Assembly: GCA_036154955.1 (NCBI GenBank)
Contig: JAYZWL010000060.1
Coordinates: 1-64,000 of the forward strand
Length of the DNA stretch: 64,000 nt
Source: Albimonas sp036154955
Lineage (GTDB): Bacteria; Pseudomonadota; Alphaproteobacteria; Rhodobacterales; Rhodobacteraceae
Reading direction: 5' to 3'
Part shown: in pieces, positions 8,763 through 16,339 of the stretch
How the letters are laid out: each line of letters opens with the position of its first letter
How positions within the stretch are numbered: the stretch's first letter is position 1
Position numbers and translations under genes: made by a program
The notes under the pieces: generated by a model
What the model saw: only the letters and a program-made list of their open reading frames with translations
Told to the model about the DNA's origin: nothing
Database searches by the model: none

Positions 8763-11138
8763 CTATTGCAGGGCCGCGACCTCGCGGTTGGCGAAGGTCA
8801 GGCGGTCGGCGAGGATGCCGATCACCAGCTCCTCCAGCGCCATGGCGGCGGCGGGGTCCCCGGCCTTGAGCCGGGCGAAGGCGCCGGCGTCGAGCGCGCG
8901 GACCTCGGTGGCCAGGTCGGCCACGACGGAGGCGGAGCGCGCGGCGCCGGTGAAGAACCCGATTTCGCCGATCACCGTGCGCCCCAGCGCCGAGCGCAGG
9001 CGCAGGCGGGCGCCGCCCGGCGGCTCCAGAAAGATCGAAACCCGGCCGCGGACGATGAAATACAGCGCGTCCGGCGGCTCCCCCTGCCGGCACAGGACCT
9101 CGCCCGGGACCAGGTCGCGGCGGCGCAGGGCGGCGACGATGCGGGCGGCGGTCGCGGCGGGGGCGGCGGCGGAAGCGCGCGGCGCGTGGGCGGGGAGCGC
9201 CGCCAGCTCCGCCTCCAGCCAGGCGAGGATGTCGGGTTCGGGCGCGGCGGCGAGGCCCAAAGCCGCCAGAAGCCGGTCCTCGCAGACCTCCAGCCCCTGT
9301 TCGAGCGTCGGCCAGGCGTCGGCCCCGTCGATGCCCAGCGCCCGGGCGCGCCGCCCCTCCGGGTCGAGGCCGGTGAAGATCAGGTCGACCCCGGCTTCGG
9401 CCAACTGGTCGCGCAGGCGCTGCAGGCTGACGCGGGCGGTGGAATCGACGCCGGTGACCGCGTGGAAATCCAGCACGACCGAGCGTCCCGGCGCGGCGCC
9501 CGCGGCGGCGCGGGCCTCCGCCTCGGCCGCGGCGCGCGCCTCCTCCGCCACCCGCGCGGCGACGCCGAAGAACAGGAAGCCCTGCAGGCGGAAGATGCGG
9601 ATGCGCCCGCCGGCGGCGCGGAGCGCGGTCTCGGCCTCGGCCGGGCGGTCGACGAAGCTGGCGTAGTCGGCGCGGGTCAGGCGCTGGCGCACCGCGGGGG
9701 CGCGGGCGCAGGCCAGCGCGAAGCTGACGCAGGAGACGAGGACGCCCAGCGCCACCCCCTCCAGGTAGCCGTAGCGCAGGATCAGGGCGAAGATCGCCAC
9801 CGCCAGCCCGTATTCGAACAGGGTCATCCGCCCGGCGGAGGCGCCCAGCCAGCGCCGCAGCATCCCCGCGCCCATATAGAGCGCCATGCCCCCCAGCACC
9901 GGCATCGGCACATAGGCCGCCGCCCCCGGCCCGGCCAGCGCGAAGGCGATGCAGCCCAGCCCCGCCAGCGCTGCGGAGGCGCGCCCGCCCGCCCCCATCT
10001 CCACGTTCAGGGCCGAGCGGTTGAGCGAGAGGTTGGAGGGCAGGCCGGCGACGACCATGGCCGCGAGGCTGGCGAGCGAGGAGGCGAGGAACTCCCGGTC
10101 GAGGTCCATGCGGGCATGGGCGTGCGCCTCCAGCCCCGCGGCGTTGAGCATCAGCGCCATGGCGGCGACGAGGGCGACGGACAGGATCTCGGGCGCCGCG
10201 GCGAGCAGGGCGGCGGGGTCGGGGGCGCGGGCGGCGAGCGCCATGACCGGCAGGGCCGGGCCGCCCTCGGGCGGGAGCGGCGGCAGCCAGCCGCCGGCGC
10301 GCAGAGGCTCCACCGGCAGGGCCCCGGCGCCGACCGCGGCGACGACGGCGAGGGTGGCGGCGATGACGCAGAGCGGGGCGGCGAGGGTCGAACCGGTCAG
10401 CCGGCGCAGGATGGCGAGAGCGACCGCGACCCCGGCGGCGGCGAGGGCGGGCGCGGGAACCCGGCCGTCGAACGCGCCGGCCAGCAGCGCCGCGCGGTCG
10501 AGGCCCGCGGCGAGCGACAGGCCGGCGAGGGCGAGGAACCCGCCGGATCCGGCGAGAAAACCCGTGACCACCGGGAAGGGCACGAAGCGCAGCCAGCCCG
10601 CCAGACGCCAGGCCCCGACCGCCCCCAGCGCCAGCGCGACGACCCCGCAGGCGGCGATGAGCGCCGCGGCGACGTCGGCGAAGACCTGGGCGGGATCGAC
10701 GGCGGCGCCCGTCGCACCCGCGCCCATCCCTGCGCCGGCGCCGGCGAGCCCCGCGGTCAGCGCCGCGACCACGGCGACGACCGGCGTGTCCGGCCCGCCC
10801 ACGGCGCGGGGAAAGGAGGAGACCAGCGCGAAAGCGAGGCAGCCGCAGCCCGCCGACAGCGCCGCGGCGATCACCCCCGCCTGGGCGAGCGCCGCCAGCG
10901 GCCCGGAGAAGACCAGCGCCCCGAAGGACAGCGAATAGGCGACGGCGACCAGCGCCAGCGCGAGACCGGCCGCGATGTCGCGCCCCGCCGCCCGCGCCGG
11001 CGACGGCCGCAGGCCGGACCGGGCCGGGGTTCCGTCCGCCCCGGCGCTCCGTTCGCGTCGCGTTTCGGGCGCCGGCGCCCGCCGCCCGGCGTCATCCATC
11101 TGCGAGCGCGCCGCGTCGACCAAGGAACCGTTCCGCAT
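8763..11138 (-). CDS. SulP family anion transporter with STAS and cyclic-nucleotide-binding domains
   Basis: Inner-membrane transporter of the SulP (sulfate/bicarbonate/anion) family, 791 residues from the chosen start. The transmembrane core spans about residues 50-460. A STAS domain follows at about 500-625 (VVLDFHAVTGVDSTARV), then a C-terminal cNMP-binding-like domain at about 670-785 (GEVLCRQGEPPDALYFIVRGRVSI, GEIGFFTG). The fusion suggests that transport is gated by a nucleotide or other small ligand. The start is uncertain: ATG 11138, ATG 11099 and an upstream ATG at 11270 are all in frame, and none has a strong ribosome site. The substrate anion is not determinable. Confidence 0.9.
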   Translation of the reverse strand: MRNGSLVDAARSQMDDAGRRAPAPETRRERSAGADGTPARSGLRPSPARAAGRDIAAGLALALVAVAYSLSFGALVFSGPLAALAQAGVIAAALSAGCGCLAFALVSSFPRAVGGPDTPVVAVVAALTAGLAGAGAGMGAGATGAAVDPAQVFADVAAALIAACGVVALALGAVGAWRLAGWLRFVPFPVVTGFLAGSGGFLALAGLSLAAGLDRAALLAGAFDGRVPAPALAAAGVAVALAILRRLTGSTLAAPLCVIAATLAVVAAVGAGALPVEPLRAGGWLPPLPPEGGPALPVMALAARAPDPAALLAAAPEILSVALVAAMALMLNAAGLEAHAHARMDLDREFLASSLASLAAMVVAGLPSNLSLNRSALNVEMGAGGRASAALAGLGCIAFALAGPGAAAYVPMPVLGGMALYMGAGMLRRWLGASAGRMTLFEYGLAVAIFALILRYGYLEGVALGVLVSCVSFALACARAPAVRQRLTRADYASFVDRPAEAETALRAAGGRIRIFRLQGFLFFGVAARVAEEARAAAEAEARAAAGAAPGRSVVLDFHAVTGVDSTARVSLQRLRDQLAEAGVDLIFTGLDPEGRRARALGIDGADAWPTLEQGLEVCEDRLLAALGLAAAPEPDILAWLEAELAALPAHAPRASAAAPAATAARIVAALRRRDLVPGEVLCRQGEPPDALYFIVRGRVSIFLEPPGGARLRLRSALGRTVIGEIGFFTGAARSASVVADLATEVRALDAGAFARLKAGDPAAAMALEELVIGILADRLTFANREVAALQ

Positions 11139-11473
11139 CCGTTGCAGTTTCGCGACCTTACGGGGCGGCGGATCGCGCGCACAAGTGAGCGAACGCACGA
11201 GGGACGCGGCGCGGGCGCCTGTCGGCTCTGAATTCACAAAAGCGTCTCTGAAACGTCTTGAACGCTTCACCTGCCGCTCATGCCCGCGGCGTTTGGGGAC
11301 CCCTGGGGTCGCGTCCTTCTCGGGTCGCCGCCGCGGCGCGCCGACCGAAGCGGTTCGCGAGATCCGGGCGCGCGAGGCCCCGGGTCGAGCCCGGGGCGCG
11401 TCGACCCTCCGCCTCGCGCGAAGGGTTCACTTCGGCGCGCCCCTTCCCAAGCGCTGCCCTCCGTGCCCGCCCC
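11139..11473. other. Intergenic region upstream of the SulP gene
   Basis: 335 bp between two leftward genes. The 11225-11280 stretch is AT-richer than its surroundings and contains the inverted repeat AAGCGT/ACGCTT (11240-11245 and 11262-11267), a likely place for the SulP promoter. A REP-like palindrome lies at 11377-11397. No gene is seen. Confidence 0.5.
11377..11397. repeat. REP-like 21-nt palindrome
   Basis: Stem GCCCCGGG / CCCGGGGC with a 5-nt loop TCGAG. Identical to the copy at 18578-18598 and related to the pairs at 44.2 and 51.0 kb. It lies 77 bp downstream of the histidine kinase stop. Confidence 0.75.
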
Positions 11474-12805
11474 TCAGCGCGGCAGGCGCAGCACGGCGCG
11501 CAGGCCGCCGAGACGCTCGGACCGCTCCAGCGTGATCGCCCCGCCATGGGCCCGGGCGATGTCCTGGGTGATGGCGAGGCCGAGGCCCACGCCGCCGCCC
11601 TTGTCCTGGTTGCGCGCCGCGTCGAGCCGGGTGAAGGGGCGAAACGCGGCCTCGCGCCGGTCGTCGGGAATGCCGGGGCCGTCGTCCTCCACCGCCCATT
11701 CCACATAGAGCCGCCCGAGACGCAGCGTCGCCTCGGCCCGCGTCCCGTAGCGGCAGGCGTTCTCCAGCAGGTTGCCCAGCGCCCGGCGCAGCGCGCCCTC
11801 GCGGATCGTCACCGGCGCGGGGGGCAGGCTGTCGGGGGCGAGACGGGTGGCGACCTCGCCCCCGCCGCGGCGGGCGGCCTCGGCCGCGGCGTCGAGCAGG
11901 GCCATCGGATCGGCCTCGACGGGCTGCTCGCCGGCCCCGCCGCGGGCGTAGTCGAGGAAGGCGGCGAGCATCCGTTCCATCTCGTCCACGTCGCGCTTGA
12001 GCTCGGCGGCCTCCTGCTCGTCCTCCAGAAAGGCCAGCGCGAGTTTCATGCGGGTCAGGGGCGTGCGCAGGTCGTGGGAGACGCCGTAGAGCATGTTGGC
12101 CCGCTGCTCCATCGCCCGCTCCACCCGCCGGCGCATGTCGAGGAAGGCGGCGCCGGCGCGGCGGATCTCCTCCGCTCCCGCCGGGCGGAACGGGGCGGAG
12201 CGGCCGCGGCCGAACTCCTCCGCCGCGGTGGCGAGCTGGCGGATGGGGCGGACCTGGTTGCGCAGGAAGATCACCGCGACCACCGCCAGCAGGAAGGCGG
12301 TGGCGACCATCCAGACCAGCAGGATATGCGGGTTGGAGGCGATGGTCCGCTTGCGCGGGATCAGCGCGCGCATCACGCCCTTGTCGGTCTGGATCTTCAC
12401 TTCGACGTCGCGGTCGTAGCGCACCAGGTCGATGGCCATGGCCCGCGGGATGTTGGCGCGCAGCGTGTCGGCGAGCGCGTTGCCCGACACGTCGTAGAAC
12501 CGGCGCACCCGCTCGGGCGAGACCTCGCGCCCCGCGTCGAGCGCGAGCGTCAGGCCCAGCGGGCGGGCGACGCGCTCCAGCTGGGCGCGGGCGGATTCGA
12601 TGTCGGGGGCGGAGTCGACGGCGGCGACGGCGTAGTTCAGCTCCAGCGCCACGGCGCCGGTCATCTGCTCGGTCACGCCGGCGTAGTGGCGCTGGATGAA
12701 CAGGCCCGCGACCACGCCCTGCAGCAGGATGATCGGCGCCAGCAGGATCAGCAGCGCCCGGCCGAACAGCGAGCGGGGCAGGTATTTCTTGTAGGGTCTG
12801 GCCAT
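11474..12805 (-). CDS. EnvZ-like sensor histidine kinase
   Basis: Membrane sensor kinase of 443 residues. Two membrane segments (about 16-36 and 160-181) flank a periplasmic sensor of about 120 residues. A HAMP linker follows, then the H-box GVSHDLRTPLTR with the phospho-accepting histidine at residue 244. The HATPase domain shows an N-box (GNLLENACRYG) and a G-box (DDGPGIPDD, GGVGLGLAI). ATG at 12805 gives a normal EnvZ-like N-terminus. No response regulator is adjacent, so its partner must be elsewhere; the OmpR-type regulator at 58.3 kb is a candidate only by type. It is divergent from the MBL hydrolase. Confidence 0.92.
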   Translation of the reverse strand: MARPYKKYLPRSLFGRALLILLAPIILLQGVVAGLFIQRHYAGVTEQMTGAVALELNYAVAAVDSAPDIESARAQLERVARPLGLTLALDAGREVSPERVRRFYDVSGNALADTLRANIPRAMAIDLVRYDRDVEVKIQTDKGVMRALIPRKRTIASNPHILLVWMVATAFLLAVVAVIFLRNQVRPIRQLATAAEEFGRGRSAPFRPAGAEEIRRAGAAFLDMRRRVERAMEQRANMLYGVSHDLRTPLTRMKLALAFLEDEQEAAELKRDVDEMERMLAAFLDYARGGAGEQPVEADPMALLDAAAEAARRGGGEVATRLAPDSLPPAPVTIREGALRRALGNLLENACRYGTRAEATLRLGRLYVEWAVEDDGPGIPDDRREAAFRPFTRLDAARNQDKGGGVGLGLAITQDIARAHGGAITLERSERLGGLRAVLRLPR

Positions 12806-13135
12806 GGCGGCAGGCTGGCGCGGCGGGGCGGCGGCGCCAAGGGGGAATCCGCGGGGAAACGCGCCGGGGCGCCGCGGGGCGGGCGCGTCGGAGGCCGCGC
12901 GACGACCCGCGCGCCGCCGGGACCCGGGCGCCCGCGCGGCGCGGCGGCGACGGCGCGGGCGGGACGGACGCGGGCGGGACGGGCGCGGGCGGGAGGGCGC
13001 GAGGGGCCGCGCGAAATCCCCCCTTGCCAGCCGCCGCCCCGGCGCGGGACACAAGGGGCGCCCGGCGCCCGACGAAGCGCCCCCCGAAGCGCCCGACGAC
13101 GCGCCCCCGGGCCAACGACATGCGAGGAGACCCAG
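12806..13135. other. Divergent intergenic region with short tandem repeat
   Basis: 330 bp between the divergent kinase and MBL-hydrolase genes, so both promoters should be here. It holds a roughly 15-bp tandem repeat (about 12951-12994) with the shared element GCGGGCGGGACGG. A GAGGAG ribosome site lies just before the MBL start. No gene is seen. Confidence 0.5.
12951..12994. repeat. About 15-bp tandem repeat, three copies
   Basis: Three consecutive units of 14-15 bp of the form CGG(A/G)CGCGGGCGGGA lie in the intergenic region between two divergent genes. Confidence 0.6.
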
Positions 13136-14080
13136 ATGGCCGCCGACCCGTTCAACCGCGACCCCGCCGTGACCCATGGCGAGGCGGTGAGGCTGGAGCC
13201 CGGCCTGCGCCGGATCACCTGCCCCAATCCCGGCCCGATGACCTTCACGGGCACCCAGACCTATATCCTCGGCGAGGGCCAGGTGGCGGTGATCGACCCC
13301 GGCCCGGTGGACGAGGCGCATCTGGAGGCGGTGCTCGCCGCCCTCGCCCCCGGCGAGAACGTGCACGCCATCGTGCTCACCCACACCCATATCGACCACT
13401 CCCCCGGCGTCGCGCCCCTGGTCGCGCGCACCGGCGCCCCCACCTACGGCTTCGGCCCCCATGGCGCGGGGATGTCGGAGCGGATGATCGCGCTCGCCGC
13501 CTCCGGCGCCCAGTTCGGCGGCGGCGAGGGCGGGGACCGGACCTTCAAGCCCGACAACCTGCTGGCCGACGGAGAGCGTCTGCAGGGCCCCGGCTGGGCG
13601 ATGACCGCGATCCACACGCCGGGCCACATCTCCAACCACCTCGCCTTCGCCATCGAGGCCGAGGGGATGGATCCCGGCGCGGTGCTGTCGGGGGATCACG
13701 TCATGGGCTGGTCGACCTCCATCGTCTCGCCCCCGGACGGCGACATGGCCGCCTACATGGCCAGCCTGCGCAAGCTGCAGGGGCGGGGGGACCGGGTGTT
13801 CTACCCGGGCCACGGCCACCCGATCCAGGACCCGGAGGGCATGATCGCCCACCTGATCGCGCATCGGGAGGGGCGCACGGCCCAGATCCTCGACGCCCTG
13901 TCGGCCGATGCGGGGCGCAGCCCGGCGGAGCTGGCGGCCGCCATCTACACCGAGGTGGACCCGCGGCTGCTGCCGGCCGCGGCGCGCAACGTGTTCTCGG
14001 TGCTGATCGGGCTGGTCGAGGAGGGGCGGGCCGCCCATGACGGGCCGCTGACGCCCGACACCGCGTTCCGCAGGGCCTGA
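13136..14080 (+). CDS. MBL-fold metallo-hydrolase
   Basis: Metallo-beta-lactamase-fold hydrolase of 314 residues, probably binding two metals. The signature HTHIDH is at residues 83-88. Further ligands are in TPGHISNH, SGDHVMG and YPGHGH. The C-terminal winged helical region (about 250-310) is typical of the LACTB2/glyoxalase-II-like branch, whose members act on RNA, thioesters or lactones. The substrate is not predictable. ATG at 13136 follows GAGGAG. Its upstream frame stays open without a plausible start. Confidence 0.9.
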   Translation: MAADPFNRDPAVTHGEAVRLEPGLRRITCPNPGPMTFTGTQTYILGEGQVAVIDPGPVDEAHLEAVLAALAPGENVHAIVLTHTHIDHSPGVAPLVARTGAPTYGFGPHGAGMSERMIALAASGAQFGGGEGGDRTFKPDNLLADGERLQGPGWAMTAIHTPGHISNHLAFAIEAEGMDPGAVLSGDHVMGWSTSIVSPPDGDMAAYMASLRKLQGRGDRVFYPGHGHPIQDPEGMIAHLIAHREGRTAQILDALSADAGRSPAELAAAIYTEVDPRLLPAAARNVFSVLIGLVEEGRAAHDGPLTPDTAFRRA

Positions 14081-14118
14081 GCCCGCGCCGCGACGCGCCC
14101 TGCGGGGGCCGGGAGCCG

Positions 14119-14159
14119 GTCCCGCCCGGCGCCCCGGTCCCGCGCGCCGCGGGCGGGAC
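14119..14159. terminator. Possible bidirectional hairpin between convergent genes
   Basis: GTCCCGCCC (14119-14127) can pair with GGGCGGGAC (14151-14159). It lies between the MBL hydrolase and the leftward RibD-like gene. There is no T-run on either strand, so its role as a terminator is weakly supported. Confidence 0.3.
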
Positions 14160-14201
14160 GGGGCCGCCCGCGGGCCTTCGACGCGGCGCCTGCGGGCGGG
14201 A

Positions 14202-14762
14202 TCAGCCGGGCAGGCGGTAGCGGGACTGCACGAGGCCCGAGGCGAAGGCCCGCGTCTCCAGATGCTCCGCCCGCAGGTCGGCGGCGAGGGGGCCGAACAG
14301 CGGGCGCCCCGCGCCGATCGGCGCCGGCAGACGGGTGAGGATGATTTCGCGGAGCAGGCCCTCGGCCAGAAACGACCGGATCAGCGCGCCGCCGTCCACA
14401 TAGACCCGCGCCATCCCCTGCGCCGCCGCCCGTTCCAGCGCCGCGCGGGGCGCGTCGGCGCGGATCTCCACCCGGCCCGAGAGGTCCTCGGGCACGTTCC
14501 CGGGGCCGAGGCTGCGGCTCAGCACCGTCACCGGCGTCGCGTAGGAGCAGGCGTCGGGCGGGAACAGCGCGGGCGGACGGGCGATCGGGGCGCGGCGGCC
14601 CTCGACCCGCAGCGCGCCGGCGCAGGGCCACCCCGCAACGGCGTTCGGGTCGCCGTCAAGAACGGCGTCCGGGGCCGCCGGTCTCGTGGCGCGGCCGGAC
14701 GCGAACATCGTGCGAGTCGACGGGATCAGCGAGGCCCGGCGCTTCGGGCGCCCGTCGGGCAT
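14202..14762 (-). pseudogene. RibD C-terminal/dihydrofolate reductase family protein, apparently lacking its N-terminal part
   Basis: The last 115 or so residues match the RibD C-terminal domain family well: TPVTVLSRSLG, RVYVDGGALIRSFLAEGL, LTRLPAPIGAGRPLFG and a closing SGLVQSRYRLP. Family members are usually about 170-190 residues and begin with a strand followed by an S-x-DGFIA-type motif and a GRxTFE motif. Neither is visible in this frame, and I did not find them in the neighbouring frames. The open frame upstream (residues 1 to about 65) is Arg/Ala/Pro-rich. I read it as an N-terminally decayed or replaced gene. A real but divergent N-terminus is possible. Confidence 0.5.
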
Positions 14763-14970
14763 TCGCGGCGCATCGCGCCGGCGCGGGATGCCGGCGGCCT
14801 CCGGCTCCTCCGGCCGCTGGCCGCGGGGAGAAGGCGTCGCCGCCGACCCCGCCGCCGATGGGCGGGCGATCAGGCGGCGCCTGACCTGCCTGAGCGCGCT
14901 GAAAACCCGGAAGCCTCCGCCGGCCCCGGACCGCGGGCGGCGCAGGGGCGGCGCGTCGGCGCCTCGCGCC

Positions 14971-16158
14971 TCAGCCCTCGCAGATCTCGCGCAGGGCGAT
15001 CCACTGCGCGTCCTCCAGCGCCGGCCGATAGGGGGCGCCGGCCACCACGTCCGCGGCCCGCGCGCCGGCGATGCGCTCGGCCATGTCGGGATGCGAGGCG
15101 AGGTGGCGGGCGAGACCCTCCGGGCGGCCGCCGGGACGGGACTCGATCCGCTCGAAAAAGTCGGCGAGCGCGGAGGCGGGGAGGCCCGCGCGGGCCAGAA
15201 GCTCCTGCGCGTAGGCGTCGGCCTCCCGCTCCGCCTCCTGGCTGTAGGAGGCGTCGACCATGGCCCCGGCCAGCCGCGCCGCGGCGGATCCGCCGGTCAC
15301 GTCGCCGAACATCAGCCCGATCAGCGCGGTCGACCCCGCCCCGCGCAGCATGGCGCGCAACTGGTGGCGCAGCGCGACATGGCCCAGCTCATGGGCCAGC
15401 ACCGCCGCCACCTCGTCCGGGCCCGACGCCTGCTCCAGCAGCGCCGACAGCAGGATCACGTGGCCGCCGGGCGCGGCGAAGGCGTTGACCCGGTCGGAGC
15501 GGTAGACCCGGGCGTCGATCGGCACGTGCAGGTTGGCGGCGGAGCCGAGCCGGTCGACCAGCGCGCGCAGCGCCGCCGTGCCCTCGGGCGAGGCGCAGGG
15601 GCGGGCGCCCTTGGGAAACATCGCGGCGACGGCCTGGTCGCGGGCGGCGGCGCCCAGCGCGCGCTCCTGCTCCGCCGGGATCATCGGAGCGAGGCGTTCG
15701 GCGGCCAGTGGCGCGAGCCAGAACAGCGCCGCGGCCGCGACCGCCAAGGCGCCCGCGCCCCACAGCCCCATGCGCAGCGCCCCGCGGGCGGGCGAGGGGC
15801 GGCGGTCGAGGTCCTGGCACACGGCCTCGATCGCCTCGATCATCTGCGGATCGCGGATCACCAGGCGTTCGTCCGCGTCCTCCAGCCGGTCGGGGTCCGG
15901 GGTCAGCACCATCACGTCGCGCGGCGCGTCGGCGGCGGCCTGGGCGATGCGGCGCAGGCTGGCCAGCGCCCAGTGCGCGACCGGCATGTCGTCGAAGCTC
16001 ATCAGGGTCAGCGACTGCTCGCCGAAGCGGACCACCACCTCCTGCGGGCGGCCGGCGCCGCCGTCATGCAGCTCCCCCACCGATTCCAGAAGGGCGTAGC
16101 GTTCCAGCGCCGTGCCGCGCACGCCGCCCTGTCGTCTGCCGCCGGCGCCTTTCGCCAT
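14971..16158 (-). CDS. M48 family zinc metallopeptidase
   Basis: Membrane-anchored zinc peptidase of 395 residues. The HELGH zinc motif is at residues 256-260, with the third ligand in the following EAEREADAYA segment. One transmembrane helix lies at about 128-150, ahead of the peptidase domain. Such M48 proteins (relatives of HtpX/BepA/Oma1) act in envelope protein quality control. ATG at 16158 is chosen because upstream residues look non-coding. It lies immediately downstream of the DUF898 gene on the same strand, a pairing that suggests joint function. Confidence 0.9.
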   Translation of the reverse strand: MAKGAGGRRQGGVRGTALERYALLESVGELHDGGAGRPQEVVVRFGEQSLTLMSFDDMPVAHWALASLRRIAQAAADAPRDVMVLTPDPDRLEDADERLVIRDPQMIEAIEAVCQDLDRRPSPARGALRMGLWGAGALAVAAAALFWLAPLAAERLAPMIPAEQERALGAAARDQAVAAMFPKGARPCASPEGTAALRALVDRLGSAANLHVPIDARVYRSDRVNAFAAPGGHVILLSALLEQASGPDEVAAVLAHELGHVALRHQLRAMLRGAGSTALIGLMFGDVTGGSAAARLAGAMVDASYSQEAEREADAYAQELLARAGLPASALADFFERIESRPGGRPEGLARHLASHPDMAERIAGARAADVVAGAPYRPALEDAQWIALREICEG

Positions 16159-16339
16159 GGGTCCTGTCTGGCTCCTCGGGGTCCTGAATCCGCGACGCCC
16201 CCGGAGAAGGGGCCGGGCGGAGGGCCCCTGCATAGGCCATCCGCCGGGCGGGGACGAGTCCCGCCGCGAGCGGTCCCGGGGGGCGGGACGCCGCGGGACC
16301 GAACGGGACGGGGGTGGCGAAACCGGGGCGGAAACGCGG

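Noticed and set aside
6768..11231. Plus-strand open frame of 1487 codons
   Set aside because: Out of frame with the glutamine synthetase-like gene and antisense to SulP. Low-complexity Arg/Gly/Ala translation.
11258..13135. N-terminal extension of the MBL hydrolase frame
   Set aside because: The frame is open but antisense to the histidine kinase, and a clear ATG with a ribosome site lies at 13136.
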